Shown here: in pieces, positions 56,718 through 64,000 of the stretch
How positions within the stretch are numbered: the stretch's first letter is position 1
Layout: the number at the start of each line of letters is the position of its first letter
Source of the DNA: Sporosarcina sp. HYO08
GTDB taxonomy: Bacteria > Bacillota > Bacilli > Bacillales_A > Planococcaceae
Direction of reading: 5' to 3'
Length of the DNA stretch: 64,000 nt
Assembly: GCF_001563475.1 (NCBI RefSeq)
Contig: NZ_LPUT01000023.1
Span: 395,015 to 459,014, forward strand
Notes under the pieces: generated by a model
What the model saw: only the letters and a program-made list of their open reading frames with translations
Told to the model about the DNA's origin: nothing
Database searches by the model: none
Translations under genes and position numbers: made by a program

Positions 56718-57287
56718 TTAGCAATCAGCGTTTTCAACTAGCCACTCTTTCATTTTTCTGTACTTATCTGTTTCGTCTCTCTCTAATCTTTTGACACTAG
56801 GTAGAACTTCATTATTTTTATAATATGTCCTAACCCTGCTTTTAAACTTGGAGAATATGTCTTTTTTATTGAAATGTTTAAATAAGTCGTTGTTCAAATT
56901 TGTACTTTCGGAAATTACTTCTTCATCTTCCATTTCAATTGAAAAGATATGATAAACAGGTTTACGACTACCGTTTGCAGAATCATCATGGAAATATCCA
57001 TAAACATTGTTATCTACAATAATATATTTATCCTCAATCTTCTTTACTTCGTTCCTGTATTCAGCATACGTTTTATAGTCATTACCTAACTTATCAATCA
57101 ACATACAATTTCTTTTAGCAATAGTGTACCATGATGAACCAGAATAATTATCAAAGGATTCCGAAACCTCTTGCCCATTGTAGGTAAAGCTAGTGTAACT
57201 TTTATCGGTGTAGACGTGTGTGCGAACATTGATAATTTCACCATTGTGAGTATATTGTTCGTGTAAATAAACAGGTTTGCTAAACAT
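56718..57287 (-). CDS. Unknown 189-residue protein of the island
   Basis: Soluble, rich in Tyr, Lys, Asp and Asn, with no signal peptide, membrane segment or recognisable motif. It opens with several aromatic-rich strands (VYLHEQYTHNG, HVYTDKSYTSFTYNG), suggesting a beta domain, and ends in a charged helix. The ATG follows GGGGGATTAGG and a strong terminator follows the stop, so it is a genuine monocistronic gene. Codon use and AT content fit the island rather than the core. Confidence 0.75.
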   Translation of the reverse strand: MFSKPVYLHEQYTHNGEIINVRTHVYTDKSYTSFTYNGQEVSESFDNYSGSSWYTIAKRNCMLIDKLGNDYKTYAEYRNEVKKIEDKYIIVDNNVYGYFHDDSANGSRKPVYHIFSIEMEDEEVISESTNLNNDLFKHFNKKDIFSKFKSRVRTYYKNNEVLPSVKRLERDETDKYRKMKEWLVENADC

Positions 57288-57429
57288 CCTAATCCCCCTA
57301 TCGAACTACGTGATAATAGTAGCAAAACAATAGATAGAATTTCATACCAAACAAAAGAGAATCGCAAATCTAATAATTAAAAACACCATCAAATAAAGAT
57401 AAATTTCAAATCATTAATCTTCGCTAAAA

Positions 57430-58062
57430 TTATTCCTGTATCGTCACCAAATAACCATCTTCAAAATATAAATATTTGTAATTTGGATAAACCCATTGTT
57501 CGCTTACACCATACCTAGTCGTCGTTTTATTAATTTTTTGAGGTTTGCCCCATGTAGATTCCCTTACCTCATAATCCGTCATGCCAATAGCAGGTTCATA
57601 GGGAATGGGTTCTGCTGTTTTCGCCACTTTTTTATTCTTTCTCTCGTACTCCCGATTTTTATGATCATTGTAACGTCTCTCCCATTCCTCGTATGGAATC
57701 TCGCTTTCAAGCATAAAAGCCCTGATTTCGTCTTTAAATTCGCCATCATAATCCGGAGGAATCTTTACATGTAACCCTCCGTATGTGACTTGCCCTGTTT
57801 TTTCTTTTAAATCCATTTTCGCTGCATATAAATTTAATATTCTTATTTTTTCACTGTTCTCTAATATCCCCCACGGGATAATATCACTAGCTTCTTCATA
57901 ATTTTTGTCTGCAATATGTTTTACAATTAAATCTTCCTGTTCTTTAATCTGCTCGTATTCACTCAAAACAGGTTGTTCATCAGTGATTGCTTCCCCATCA
58001 GTATCACTACACGCGACTAACATAAGAGTCATTAAAAACACAACAATTGTTTTTAATTTCAT
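57430..58062 (-). CDS. Lipoprotein with C-terminal BamE/SmpA-like domain
   Basis: 210 residues with a signal peptide and lipobox MLVACS (Cys18). The C-terminal ~50 residues begin IGMTDYEVRESTWGKP and end YLYFEDGYLVTIQE, a short alpha-beta module with the G-M-T-xx-E-V pattern of SmpA/BamE-like domains. The N-terminal part is unrelated to known domains. The ATG follows GGGGAGG. The upstream neighbour carries the same C-terminal module, so the two arose by duplication. Role unknown. Confidence 0.75.
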   Translation of the reverse strand: MKLKTIVVFLMTLMLVACSDTDGEAITDEQPVLSEYEQIKEQEDLIVKHIADKNYEEASDIIPWGILENSEKIRILNLYAAKMDLKEKTGQVTYGGLHVKIPPDYDGEFKDEIRAFMLESEIPYEEWERRYNDHKNREYERKNKKVAKTAEPIPYEPAIGMTDYEVRESTWGKPQKINKTTTRYGVSEQWVYPNYKYLYFEDGYLVTIQE

Positions 58063-58086
58063 TGTATCGCCTCCCCATGACTCGAA

Positions 58087-58612
58087 CTATTCTTGAATAG
58101 CCGTCAAATATCCATCCTCGAAATACAAATATTTATAATTCGGATACACCCATTGCTTGCTCACTCACACCATATCTCGTTGTTGTTTTGTTAATTTTGT
58201 GAGGTAGACCCCATGTGGATTCCCTTACTTCATAATCAGTCATTCCGATAGTTGGCGCAACCCTATTCCTTTCCCTTTCTTCCTCTTTCATTTTTTCATA
58301 TTTCTCTCTAAGTGATGGAAAATTATTAACTGTATCAGGTGGAACTGACGACCATCTTCCTTTAGGATCTTGTTTTTCAGCTTCTTCTTGTTTCCTATTA
58401 TCAATTTCTTCTTGCATCCGTTCTCCTTCTTCTGTTCCCCTCAAAGCTGTTGGTACTCCCATAATCGGCTCTTTTACTTCCTCTGTTGCTTCTGCTTCTT
58501 TTGTATCTACCTTTTCAATTTCTCCCTCTATTTCTTCACTGCTTTGAAACTCTTTACCAGAACAGCCCGCAATCAATAAGCAACCCACAATAATTATAAA
58601 GATATTTTTCAT
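58087..58612 (-). pseudogene. Lipoprotein paralogue, frameshifted
   Basis: The reading frame from 58612 (lipobox LIAGC, Cys17; GGAGGGG ribosome site) runs through a Glu/Lys-rich linker into the same IGMTDYEVRESTWG module, then breaks. A tandem GCAA duplication (58153-58160) shifts the frame and stops it at 58133 after 159 residues. Removing 4 bases restores WVYPNYKYLYFEDGYL and a stop at 58087, matching the downstream paralogue. The truncated product may be nonfunctional, or the site may be reversible. Confidence 0.82.
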
Positions 58613-59694
58613 TCTTCCCCTCCGTAGGTAATATTGAACTGCGTCTATTTTACCATATACAAAGATAGTTTATAGACTTTTCTGTACAATGAAAACACCT
58701 TCTTAAGAATGTATCAAATTTAATAGCTGATATATTCAATAAGGCGCTCTAATCGCTCAGGGTTAAATTGGTATAGAAAATGGACTAGGATTGATCATAG
58801 AACACTGTGGATTGTCGGGATTAATGTTAATGTGGAATAGAAAAATGTTCATTGCGGTACTAGAATAAAAAATAGGTACGTGAAAAAATTGATTAGGTAG
58901 AACACTATTTCATATTTAGGAATCGAAATATATTCAATCATTCCAGAGAATAAATTTTCTCTTGATTTAAAAAGAATTTTCAAATTGTTATTTTACCTTT
59001 TATAGTCACCCCCAAAAAGGTTTTAAAAAATTGGCGCAGAATTTTTGACCGGAAAACGACCATTTGGAATGAAAAATTTTGACAAGGACACCCCCAAAAA
59101 GAAAATATGCATTTAACAGTGCGCCCGGAAAGTCTAATGTTACGAAGAGTTTTCCGACCACCGAATATATCCAGTAAACGGTAGAAAGCGTATTTCCAGC
59201 TACCCACTTCAGGTGGTATACCCTTCCTTACTTTCCAGCACCTCAATACAACGGCCTGTACAAGGGCTACACTAGCATTGAATATACATTGCCTTGAGAC
59301 ATTATAGCACCAACCTACACCAGGCTTGCCCATTGTGTGGCGTTGCGGCCTTGCCTGTACATGATGTGCTTCACAACTCCTTCCCTTCTCTATGCCCCGA
59401 TGATGGCTGGCGGTATTGGGGTAGTTAGTGCCGTTCTAACGGGGTGACTTATGATAAGCCGGGAGCGTTACCGTTACGCTTGCCTATTGTATGTATTTGA
59501 GTTTTGATTGGGGGTTAGCTTTGTGAGAAGCACATACCACTAAAGAATAGTACTGTAAAGAAATTTCCCCTAAGTTGGAAGTTAGTTTCTAACTTTTGTT
59601 GCCCCTTTCGTACTTTCCACAAAGCGGCAATATACCCCCTAAAAGAATACTCTACAAAGGTATAGCATCTTGAGTAGCAAGAGAAAGTGTTATA
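58613..59694. other. 1.1-kb stretch without a convincing gene
   Basis: No ORF with a good ribosome site on either strand. Minus-strand frames at 58980-59333 and 59515-59721 are open but have odd Trp/Cys/Phe-rich translations. Two direct copies of CACCCCCAAAAAG (59007-59019 and 59089-59101), a GC-richer block at about 59100-59480, and two related segments reading TGGAAAGTAAGGAAGGG and TGGAAAGTACGAAAGGG on the minus strand (about 59222 and 59603) are present. It could be decayed coding sequence or an RNA. Confidence 0.45.
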
Positions 59695-59698
59695 TTGT
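59670..59698 (+). promoter_or_regulatory. Possible promoter of the restriction-modification gene
   Basis: TTGAGT, 17 bases, TATTGT, ending 23 bases before the start codon at 59722. Confidence 0.4.
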
Positions 59699-59721
59699 TG
59701 TTGAGTATAGGGGGTAAGCAC

Positions 59722-62445
59722 ATGGCTTTATTAAGTTGGAATGAAATTAGAGCAAGAGCAATTAAATTTTCGAAAGAATGGGAGAATGAAACAAGCGAAC
59801 ATGCCGAGGCCAAATCCTTTTGGGATGATTTTTTCAATGTTTTCGGTATATCACGCAGAAGGGTTGCAACTTTTGAAAAAAGCGTCAAAAAGACTGGCGG
59901 TGAACAGGGGTTCGTTGATCTACTTTGGAAAGGTGTTTTGCTTGTTGAACATAAATCTAAGGGTAAAGATCTGGAGAAAGCCTATCGGCAAGCAAAAGAC
60001 TATTTCCCCGGTTTAAAAGAAGCAGAGCTACCCAAATACATATTGGTTTCTGATTTTGAAAACTTTGTCCTTTATGATTTAGATGAAGGTGGAGAAAGAC
60101 GGTTTACATTAAGTCAATTTCCCCAGAATATAGAGTTATTTGGGTTTATAGCGGGTTATCAGAAACAAGAAATCAAAGAACAGGATCCCGTTAATATTCA
60201 TGCAGCTGAAAAAATGGGAGAGTTACATGATAAGTTAAAAACAATTGGTTATACCGGATATGATTTAGAAGTGTTTTTGGTGCGGCTACTGTTTTGTTTA
60301 TTTGCTGATGATACAGGGATTTTCGAGAAAAATTTATTCCGGGATTACATAGACGAGGAAACCCGTAAGGATGGCAGTGATTTAGGATTTCATTTAGCGG
60401 GGATTTTTGAAACATTGAATATACCGGTAGGGGAACGGGCAACAAATATTGATGAAAATCTTAATCAATTCCCATATGTCAATGGCAGCTTGTTTGCGGA
60501 TCGGCTAGGTTTTGCAACTTTTGATTCTGAAATGAGAGATTTGCTATTGGAGAGTTCGGCACTAGATTGGGGAAGAATTTCCCCAGCGGTGTTTGGTTCT
60601 CTATTTCAAAGTGTTATGGATGCCGAGCAACGTAGAACGCTTGGCGCTCACTATACAAGCGAAGAAAATATCCTAAAGGTGATTAAACCACTATTCTTAG
60701 ATGATTTATGGGATGAATTTGAAAAAATTAAAAATGCAAGATCTCGAAGAAACGAAAAGCTAAATGACTTTCATGAAAAACTTGCTTCATTGCGGTTTTT
60801 AGACCCTGCATGCGGTTGCGGAAACTTCCTCATTATTGCATATCGCGAGCTACGGCTTTTGGAATTAGAAGTTATACGAGAACAGTTGCGTGGACAAATG
60901 ACTTTAGACATTGATTTGTGGGTAAAAATTGATGTCGATCAGTTTTACGGAATTGAAATTGATGAATTTGCTTCCCAAATTGCCCAGGTTGCTCTATGGC
61001 TAATTGACCACCAAATGAATATGAAAATTAGTAATGAATTTGGTGAGTATTTTGTCCGTTTGCCCTTGAGAAAAAGACCTCATATTGTTCACGGAAATGC
61101 TTTGCAGCTAGACTGGGAAAGCGTAGTTCCTAAGAGTGAATTGAGTTATATTCTAGGAAACCCACCTTTTGTTGGATCCAGTTTGATGACAAAAGAACAA
61201 AAAAATGACCTAGTAGCCGTAACTAAAGGATTAAAGAAGGCAGGACATCTTGATTTTGTTGCTGGATGGTATATAAAAGCTGCTGAATATATACGTTTTA
61301 CAAAAATACAAGTGGGGTTAGTATCTACAAATTCTGTTTGTCAGGGTGAACAAGCCCTTAATTTATGGAAGTATCTTATGTATCAACTTGATGTGGAGAT
61401 CCATTTTGCCCATCAAACATTCCAATGGACTAATGAAGCAAGAGGGAAAGCAGCTGTTTATTGTGTTATTGTTGGGTTTAGTTGTATAAAAGGTTTACCT
61501 AAAACTTTATTTTCATATCCCCATATAAAAGGGGAGCCTACCTCTAAACCCGTAAATATGATTAATCAGTATTTATTAGACGCCCCGACTATATTTATAG
61601 AAAGTCGACGATCACCTATTAGTAATGTTCCCCCTATGATATGGGGTTCAAAAGCTACCGATGGCGGAAATTATATTTTTACAGAAGAAGAAATGATGGA
61701 TTTTATTGCTAAAGAACCCCTATCCAAAAAGTATTTCCGTCCGTGGATTGGGGCTCACGAGTTAATAAATGGCTACCAACGATATTGTCTATATATAGCT
61801 GATTGTCCTCCGACCGAATTAAGGAAAATGCCCCATGTTATTGAACGGGTAGAAGCAGTAAAGCAAATGAGATTAGAAAGCAGGGCCGCTTCTACAAGAA
61901 AGTGGGCGGACTATCCAACACGGTTGCGTCAAGATCAAGTTATAGACGAAGATATATTAATTATTCCTGCAGTCTCATCAGAAAACCGAAAGTTTATCCC
62001 TATGGGTTATTTTGAGCCTCCTACAATTTGTACCAATGCAGCATTTCAAGTTATTAATGCTGATAAATATTTATTTGGAATACTCAATTCATCCATGCAC
62101 ATGGCTTGGATGAGAACCGTATGCGGTCGGCTAAAAGGGGATTATAGATATTCAAACACACTAGTTTATAATAATTTTATATTTCCCGAACCAACGGAAA
62201 AGCAAAAAAGCGATATTGAGAAGAATGCCCAAAAAATACTGGATGTTCGAGGGAAGTACGCAGGCAGCACATTAGCCGACCTCTACGATCCACTTGCTAC
62301 TCCACCTGATTTATTGAAGGCTCACAATGATCTAGATAGATCGGTTGAGAAAGCCTACGGCAAAACATTCAAAACAGATGAGGATAGGGTAGCGTTCCTA
62401 TTTGAAAAGTATCAGGAAAAGGTACGAAGCGAAATGACTAAATAG
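59722..62445 (+). CDS. MmeI-type (Type IIL) restriction-modification enzyme
   Basis: 907 residues, one chain with nuclease and adenine methyltransferase. N-terminal nuclease motif D66-x9-E76-x-K78 (FVDLLWKGVLLVEHKSK) has exactly the MmeI spacing. A helical spacer follows, then SAM motif I LDPACGCGNFL near residue 361 and catalytic NPPF near 480 (N6-adenine type). A target-recognition domain occupies about 600-800, and the C-terminal segment YGKTFKTDEDRVAFLFEKYQEK is typical of the family. Such enzymes methylate one strand and cut about 20 bases away. The start at 59722 follows GGGGG. No separate specificity subunit is needed. Confidence 0.9.
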   Translation: MALLSWNEIRARAIKFSKEWENETSEHAEAKSFWDDFFNVFGISRRRVATFEKSVKKTGGEQGFVDLLWKGVLLVEHKSKGKDLEKAYRQAKDYFPGLKEAELPKYILVSDFENFVLYDLDEGGERRFTLSQFPQNIELFGFIAGYQKQEIKEQDPVNIHAAEKMGELHDKLKTIGYTGYDLEVFLVRLLFCLFADDTGIFEKNLFRDYIDEETRKDGSDLGFHLAGIFETLNIPVGERATNIDENLNQFPYVNGSLFADRLGFATFDSEMRDLLLESSALDWGRISPAVFGSLFQSVMDAEQRRTLGAHYTSEENILKVIKPLFLDDLWDEFEKIKNARSRRNEKLNDFHEKLASLRFLDPACGCGNFLIIAYRELRLLELEVIREQLRGQMTLDIDLWVKIDVDQFYGIEIDEFASQIAQVALWLIDHQMNMKISNEFGEYFVRLPLRKRPHIVHGNALQLDWESVVPKSELSYILGNPPFVGSSLMTKEQKNDLVAVTKGLKKAGHLDFVAGWYIKAAEYIRFTKIQVGLVSTNSVCQGEQALNLWKYLMYQLDVEIHFAHQTFQWTNEARGKAAVYCVIVGFSCIKGLPKTLFSYPHIKGEPTSKPVNMINQYLLDAPTIFIESRRSPISNVPPMIWGSKATDGGNYIFTEEEMMDFIAKEPLSKKYFRPWIGAHELINGYQRYCLYIADCPPTELRKMPHVIERVEAVKQMRLESRAASTRKWADYPTRLRQDQVIDEDILIIPAVSSENRKFIPMGYFEPPTICTNAAFQVINADKYLFGILNSSMHMAWMRTVCGRLKGDYRYSNTLVYNNFIFPEPTEKQKSDIEKNAQKILDVRGKYAGSTLADLYDPLATPPDLLKAHNDLDRSVEKAYGKTFKTDEDRVAFLFEKYQEKVRSEMTK

Positions 62446-62468
62446 ATAGCAGGAAGGAGGAATAAAAA

Positions 62469-62990
62469 ATGTTGAAAAAACGAAGACATTTGCTGATTTC
62501 AATTTTTATAATTACGGTAATTTTTGCAGGGTGCAGTCCAAAAGAAAGTGGAAGTGTGGACTTGTATGAAAATTATCCCGAGGGAGTAGAGAATGGAGAT
62601 GTCAGTAAAGAATACTTTCATGATTTGATGGGATATTTTTTATCCAATGCAAACTATAGGGATGACTTTACGGAATTTATTGGAGAAGATGATTACTATA
62701 CTCAATCAAGAACTGAAGAATTTAAAGAATTGATAATGGCTAACAGTATTAAAATAAATAGTTATAAGACTATGCCAGTAACAGATGTTGAAAAAGAAAT
62801 TGATTACTATTTTCGAGAAGCTATTTTACAAAACGAAAAACTTAATAAAACCACTCTCAAGGAATTAAAGACAGAGGAACCAGTTAGTGTAGAATTTTAT
62901 GATGCGATAACTTCCATATTGGAGGATCAAAATATTGCTTTGGATTTATTACATAAGGTTCTTCTAAAATATAAAATATTTGAGGAATAG
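62469..62990 (+). CDS. Lipoprotein of unknown function
   Basis: 173 residues with signal peptide and lipobox FAGC (Cys22). The mature part is acidic and mostly helical; no domain recognised. The ATG follows AAGGAGG, and the gene starts 23 bases after the restriction enzyme stop with no terminator between, so the two are probably one transcript. It has no similarity by eye to the two lipoproteins at 57.4-58.6 kb. Confidence 0.75.
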   Translation: MLKKRRHLLISIFIITVIFAGCSPKESGSVDLYENYPEGVENGDVSKEYFHDLMGYFLSNANYRDDFTEFIGEDDYYTQSRTEEFKELIMANSIKINSYKTMPVTDVEKEIDYYFREAILQNEKLNKTTLKELKTEEPVSVEFYDAITSILEDQNIALDLLHKVLLKYKIFEE

Positions 62991-63007
62991 TATCTTCGAA
63001 TTTTAAC

Positions 63008-63041
63008 ACGACTCTACAGTAATGCCGTAGGGTCGTTTTTC
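63008..63041 (+). terminator. Terminator after the lipoprotein
   Basis: ACGACTCTAC / GTAGGGTCGT stem (one mismatch) with TTTTT tail. Ends the restriction enzyme-lipoprotein unit. Confidence 0.78.
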
Positions 63042-63088
63042 ATTCTCAATTTCTATAAAAAAGAGATAATCAGACATAGAGCGAACCT

Positions 63089-63192
63089 AATGTAACAAAA
63101 TACATAATAAGTTACATTCATTTCATTTATTCTATTGACCTTGACCGGAAAGTAGGATATTCTATGTTTAGATAAAAAATATGTTACATTCA
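63089..63192. promoter_or_regulatory. Three GTTACATT boxes around the recombinase promoter
   Basis: AATGTAAC at 63089 (inverted), GTTACATT at 63111 and GTTACATT at 63183; the last two extend to GTTACATTCA. They flank the promoter at 63135-63163 and could bind a regulator or the recombinase itself. Confidence 0.5.
63135..63163 (+). promoter_or_regulatory. Promoter of the tyrosine recombinase gene
   Basis: TTGACC, 17 bases, TATTCT, 58 bases before the start codon. Confidence 0.62.
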
Positions 63193-63221
63193 AAACACTG
63201 ATTCTAAAGGGGTTATACATA

Positions 63222-63785
63222 ATGGGAAAATCAAAAGAAATCAAAGACGTACAGCCGATTCGTTCACTAGAAAAGATTGAGGATATGAAATGGTCTTTAC
63301 GGAAATGGTGCGGTGAACGTGATTACATAATGTTTTTAATTGGAATCAATACAGGATTAAGGGTGAGTGATCTTCTTAACTTGAAAATTAGTGACGTGAA
63401 AGGGAAAAAGCGGATTACTGTCAAAGAAGGAAAGACCGACAAGCCCCGTACTATACAGCTTGCCAATATATATGATGAATTGAATACATACATAAACACG
63501 CTGGAGGGTACAGAATGGCTTTTCCCGTCCCGTAAAGGTGACAAGGCTATTAGTCGAATACAAGCGTACAGACAACTCAACAAAGCGGCTGATATGGTAG
63601 ATATTACGGACGGGATCGGCACTCATACAATGCGGAAGACCTTTGGTTACTGGCACTATAAGCAGTTTAAAGATGTGGCGGAATTGCAGATGATTCTAAA
63701 CCATTCCCACCCTGAAATAACGCTAAAATATATTGGAATCACTGATGAAGAAATAGAAAACAATCTAAAAAATTTCGTGCTTTAA
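63222..63785 (+). CDS. Short tyrosine recombinase
   Basis: 187 residues, essentially only the catalytic domain: R47 in GLRVSD, a beta-hairpin lysine in VKEGKTDKPR, H135-x2-R138 in HTMRKTF, His161/163 in LNHSHPEITLKY and nucleophile Y170. The N-terminal core-binding domain normal in XerD-like enzymes is missing, although the start (ATG, AAAGGGG 9 bases upstream) is clear and the frame is not truncated. Probably an element-encoded integrase or resolvase. Its recombination site is not identified. Confidence 0.85.
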   Translation: MGKSKEIKDVQPIRSLEKIEDMKWSLRKWCGERDYIMFLIGINTGLRVSDLLNLKISDVKGKKRITVKEGKTDKPRTIQLANIYDELNTYINTLEGTEWLFPSRKGDKAISRIQAYRQLNKAADMVDITDGIGTHTMRKTFGYWHYKQFKDVAELQMILNHSHPEITLKYIGITDEEIENNLKNFVL

Positions 63786-63873
63786 GAGGGACGACTGCAT
63801 AATGATGAAACTGGAAAACAATAGCGTTTGATATTCGGTATTCTGTCTTTATAAATCAAGTAAAAGCAGCAAT

Positions 63874-64000
63874 TGTATATGGTAACTTAAAAGTGAGCCA
63901 CTATAACAATTGAAAACTGAGCCACTTTTGATAGAAAATAACCCTAGCATTACGTTAGGGGGAAATATCAGGAGTGATCACATTGAAAGATAAACAGATT
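63874..64000 (+). mobile_element. Left end of a probable IS21-family element
   Basis: Begins near TGTATATGG. Two TGAGCCACT repeats (63894-63902 and 63918-63926) flanked by AAAAG and CTTTTG are typical of multi-repeat IS21 termini. About 55 bases later a transposase-like start codon appears, and the element runs off the window. Confidence 0.55.
63983..64000 (+). CDS. istA: Start of a probable IstA transposase
   Basis: TTG at 63983 with AGGAG upstream, followed by KDKQI before the window ends. Six codons only; assigned from the terminal repeats in front of it and the usual IS21 layout. Confidence 0.4.

Larger units (their letters stand above)
56104..64000. mobile_element. Accessory island, left part
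   Basis: From the exoA break to the window end the sequence is AT-richer, has genes on both strands, no Bacillus core synteny, a restriction-modification gene, a tyrosine recombinase and an IS end. The left boundary is the exoA truncation. The right boundary is outside the window, so the element type (integrative element, prophage remnant or mosaic) cannot be settled. Confidence 0.6.

Noticed and set aside
58980..59333. 117-codon minus-strand frame in the island gap
   Set aside because: No ribosome site, Trp/Cys/Phe-heavy translation, and it runs through direct repeats. Kept only as part of the unexplained block.
59515..59721. 68-codon minus-strand frame before the restriction enzyme
   Set aside because: No ribosome site and it overlaps the likely promoter and ribosome site of the restriction-modification gene.
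59722..62445. BREX PglX or DISARM methyltransferase
   Set aside because: The N-terminal D-x9-E-x-K nuclease, the length and the C-terminal segment fit the MmeI family, and no partner genes of BREX or DISARM are nearby.

Overview
The window reads as chromosome of a spore-forming, low-GC Gram-positive rod of the order Bacillales. Gene order follows the Bacillus subtilis trp/aro to spo/fur region closely, but with local losses. Those losses and the protein flavour suggest family Planococcaceae (Sporosarcina or a close relative). That is inference from synteny and protein similarity, not from a search. Nearly every gene from base 1 to about 54,900 lies on the minus strand; fer, a DUF309 gene and an aldo/keto reductase are the plus-strand exceptions.

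Region by region, in order of increasing coordinate: (1) 1-713, the N-terminal part of an AcoR-like regulator running off the edge. (2) 878-14,373, a block for chorismate and aromatic amino acid synthesis (aroA, tyrA, hisC, aroH, aroB, aroC) with ypiA/ypiB/ypiF, cheR, ndk, the menaquinone tail genes hepT-menG-hepS, mtrB (TRAP) and folE. The trpEDCFBA genes usually found between aroH and hisC are absent. (3) 14,542-25,818, hbs, spoIVA, yphF, yphE, gpsA, der, ypfD, an acyltransferase, cmk, ypfA, and the germination pair sleB-ypeB. (4) 25,932-33,460, prsW, ypdA, a metallophosphoesterase, a LysM protein, recS, ypbB, ferredoxin, and the riboflavin transporter fmnP under an FMN riboswitch. (5) 33,525-41,494, rsiX-sigX with a visible SigX-type promoter, and the resABCDE cytochrome c maturation and redox-signalling operon. 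(6) 41,610-47,458, rluB, dacB, scpB, scpA, a DUF309 gene, ribT, a tiny membrane protein and lysA. (7) 47,765-55,884, the spoIIA operon (spoIIAA-spoIIAB-sigF), pdp, deoB, xerD, fur, a spoIIM-position gene, nudF and an aldo/keto reductase.

From about 56,104 to the end the character changes. The last ~50 codons of an exodeoxyribonuclease III gene stop at a sharp junction, and an AT-rich accessory island follows. It carries small ORFs, an orphan 189-residue gene, two tandem related lipoprotein genes (one broken by a 4-bp duplication), about 1.1 kb with no convincing gene, a single-chain MmeI-type restriction-modification enzyme followed by a lipoprotein, a short tyrosine recombinase, and the left end of what looks like an IS21-family element at the window edge.

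Two things not explained by genes stand out. One is a dispersed, three-tier palindromic element of about 110-120 bp (four copies at 28.5, 32.4, 38.0 and 49.5 kb), always intergenic and placed where a terminator would be. The other is a set of palindromic mosaics (44.9 kb, 47.5 kb, with fragments at 10.4 and 18.8 kb). The accessory island and these repeat families are the least ordinary parts of the window.
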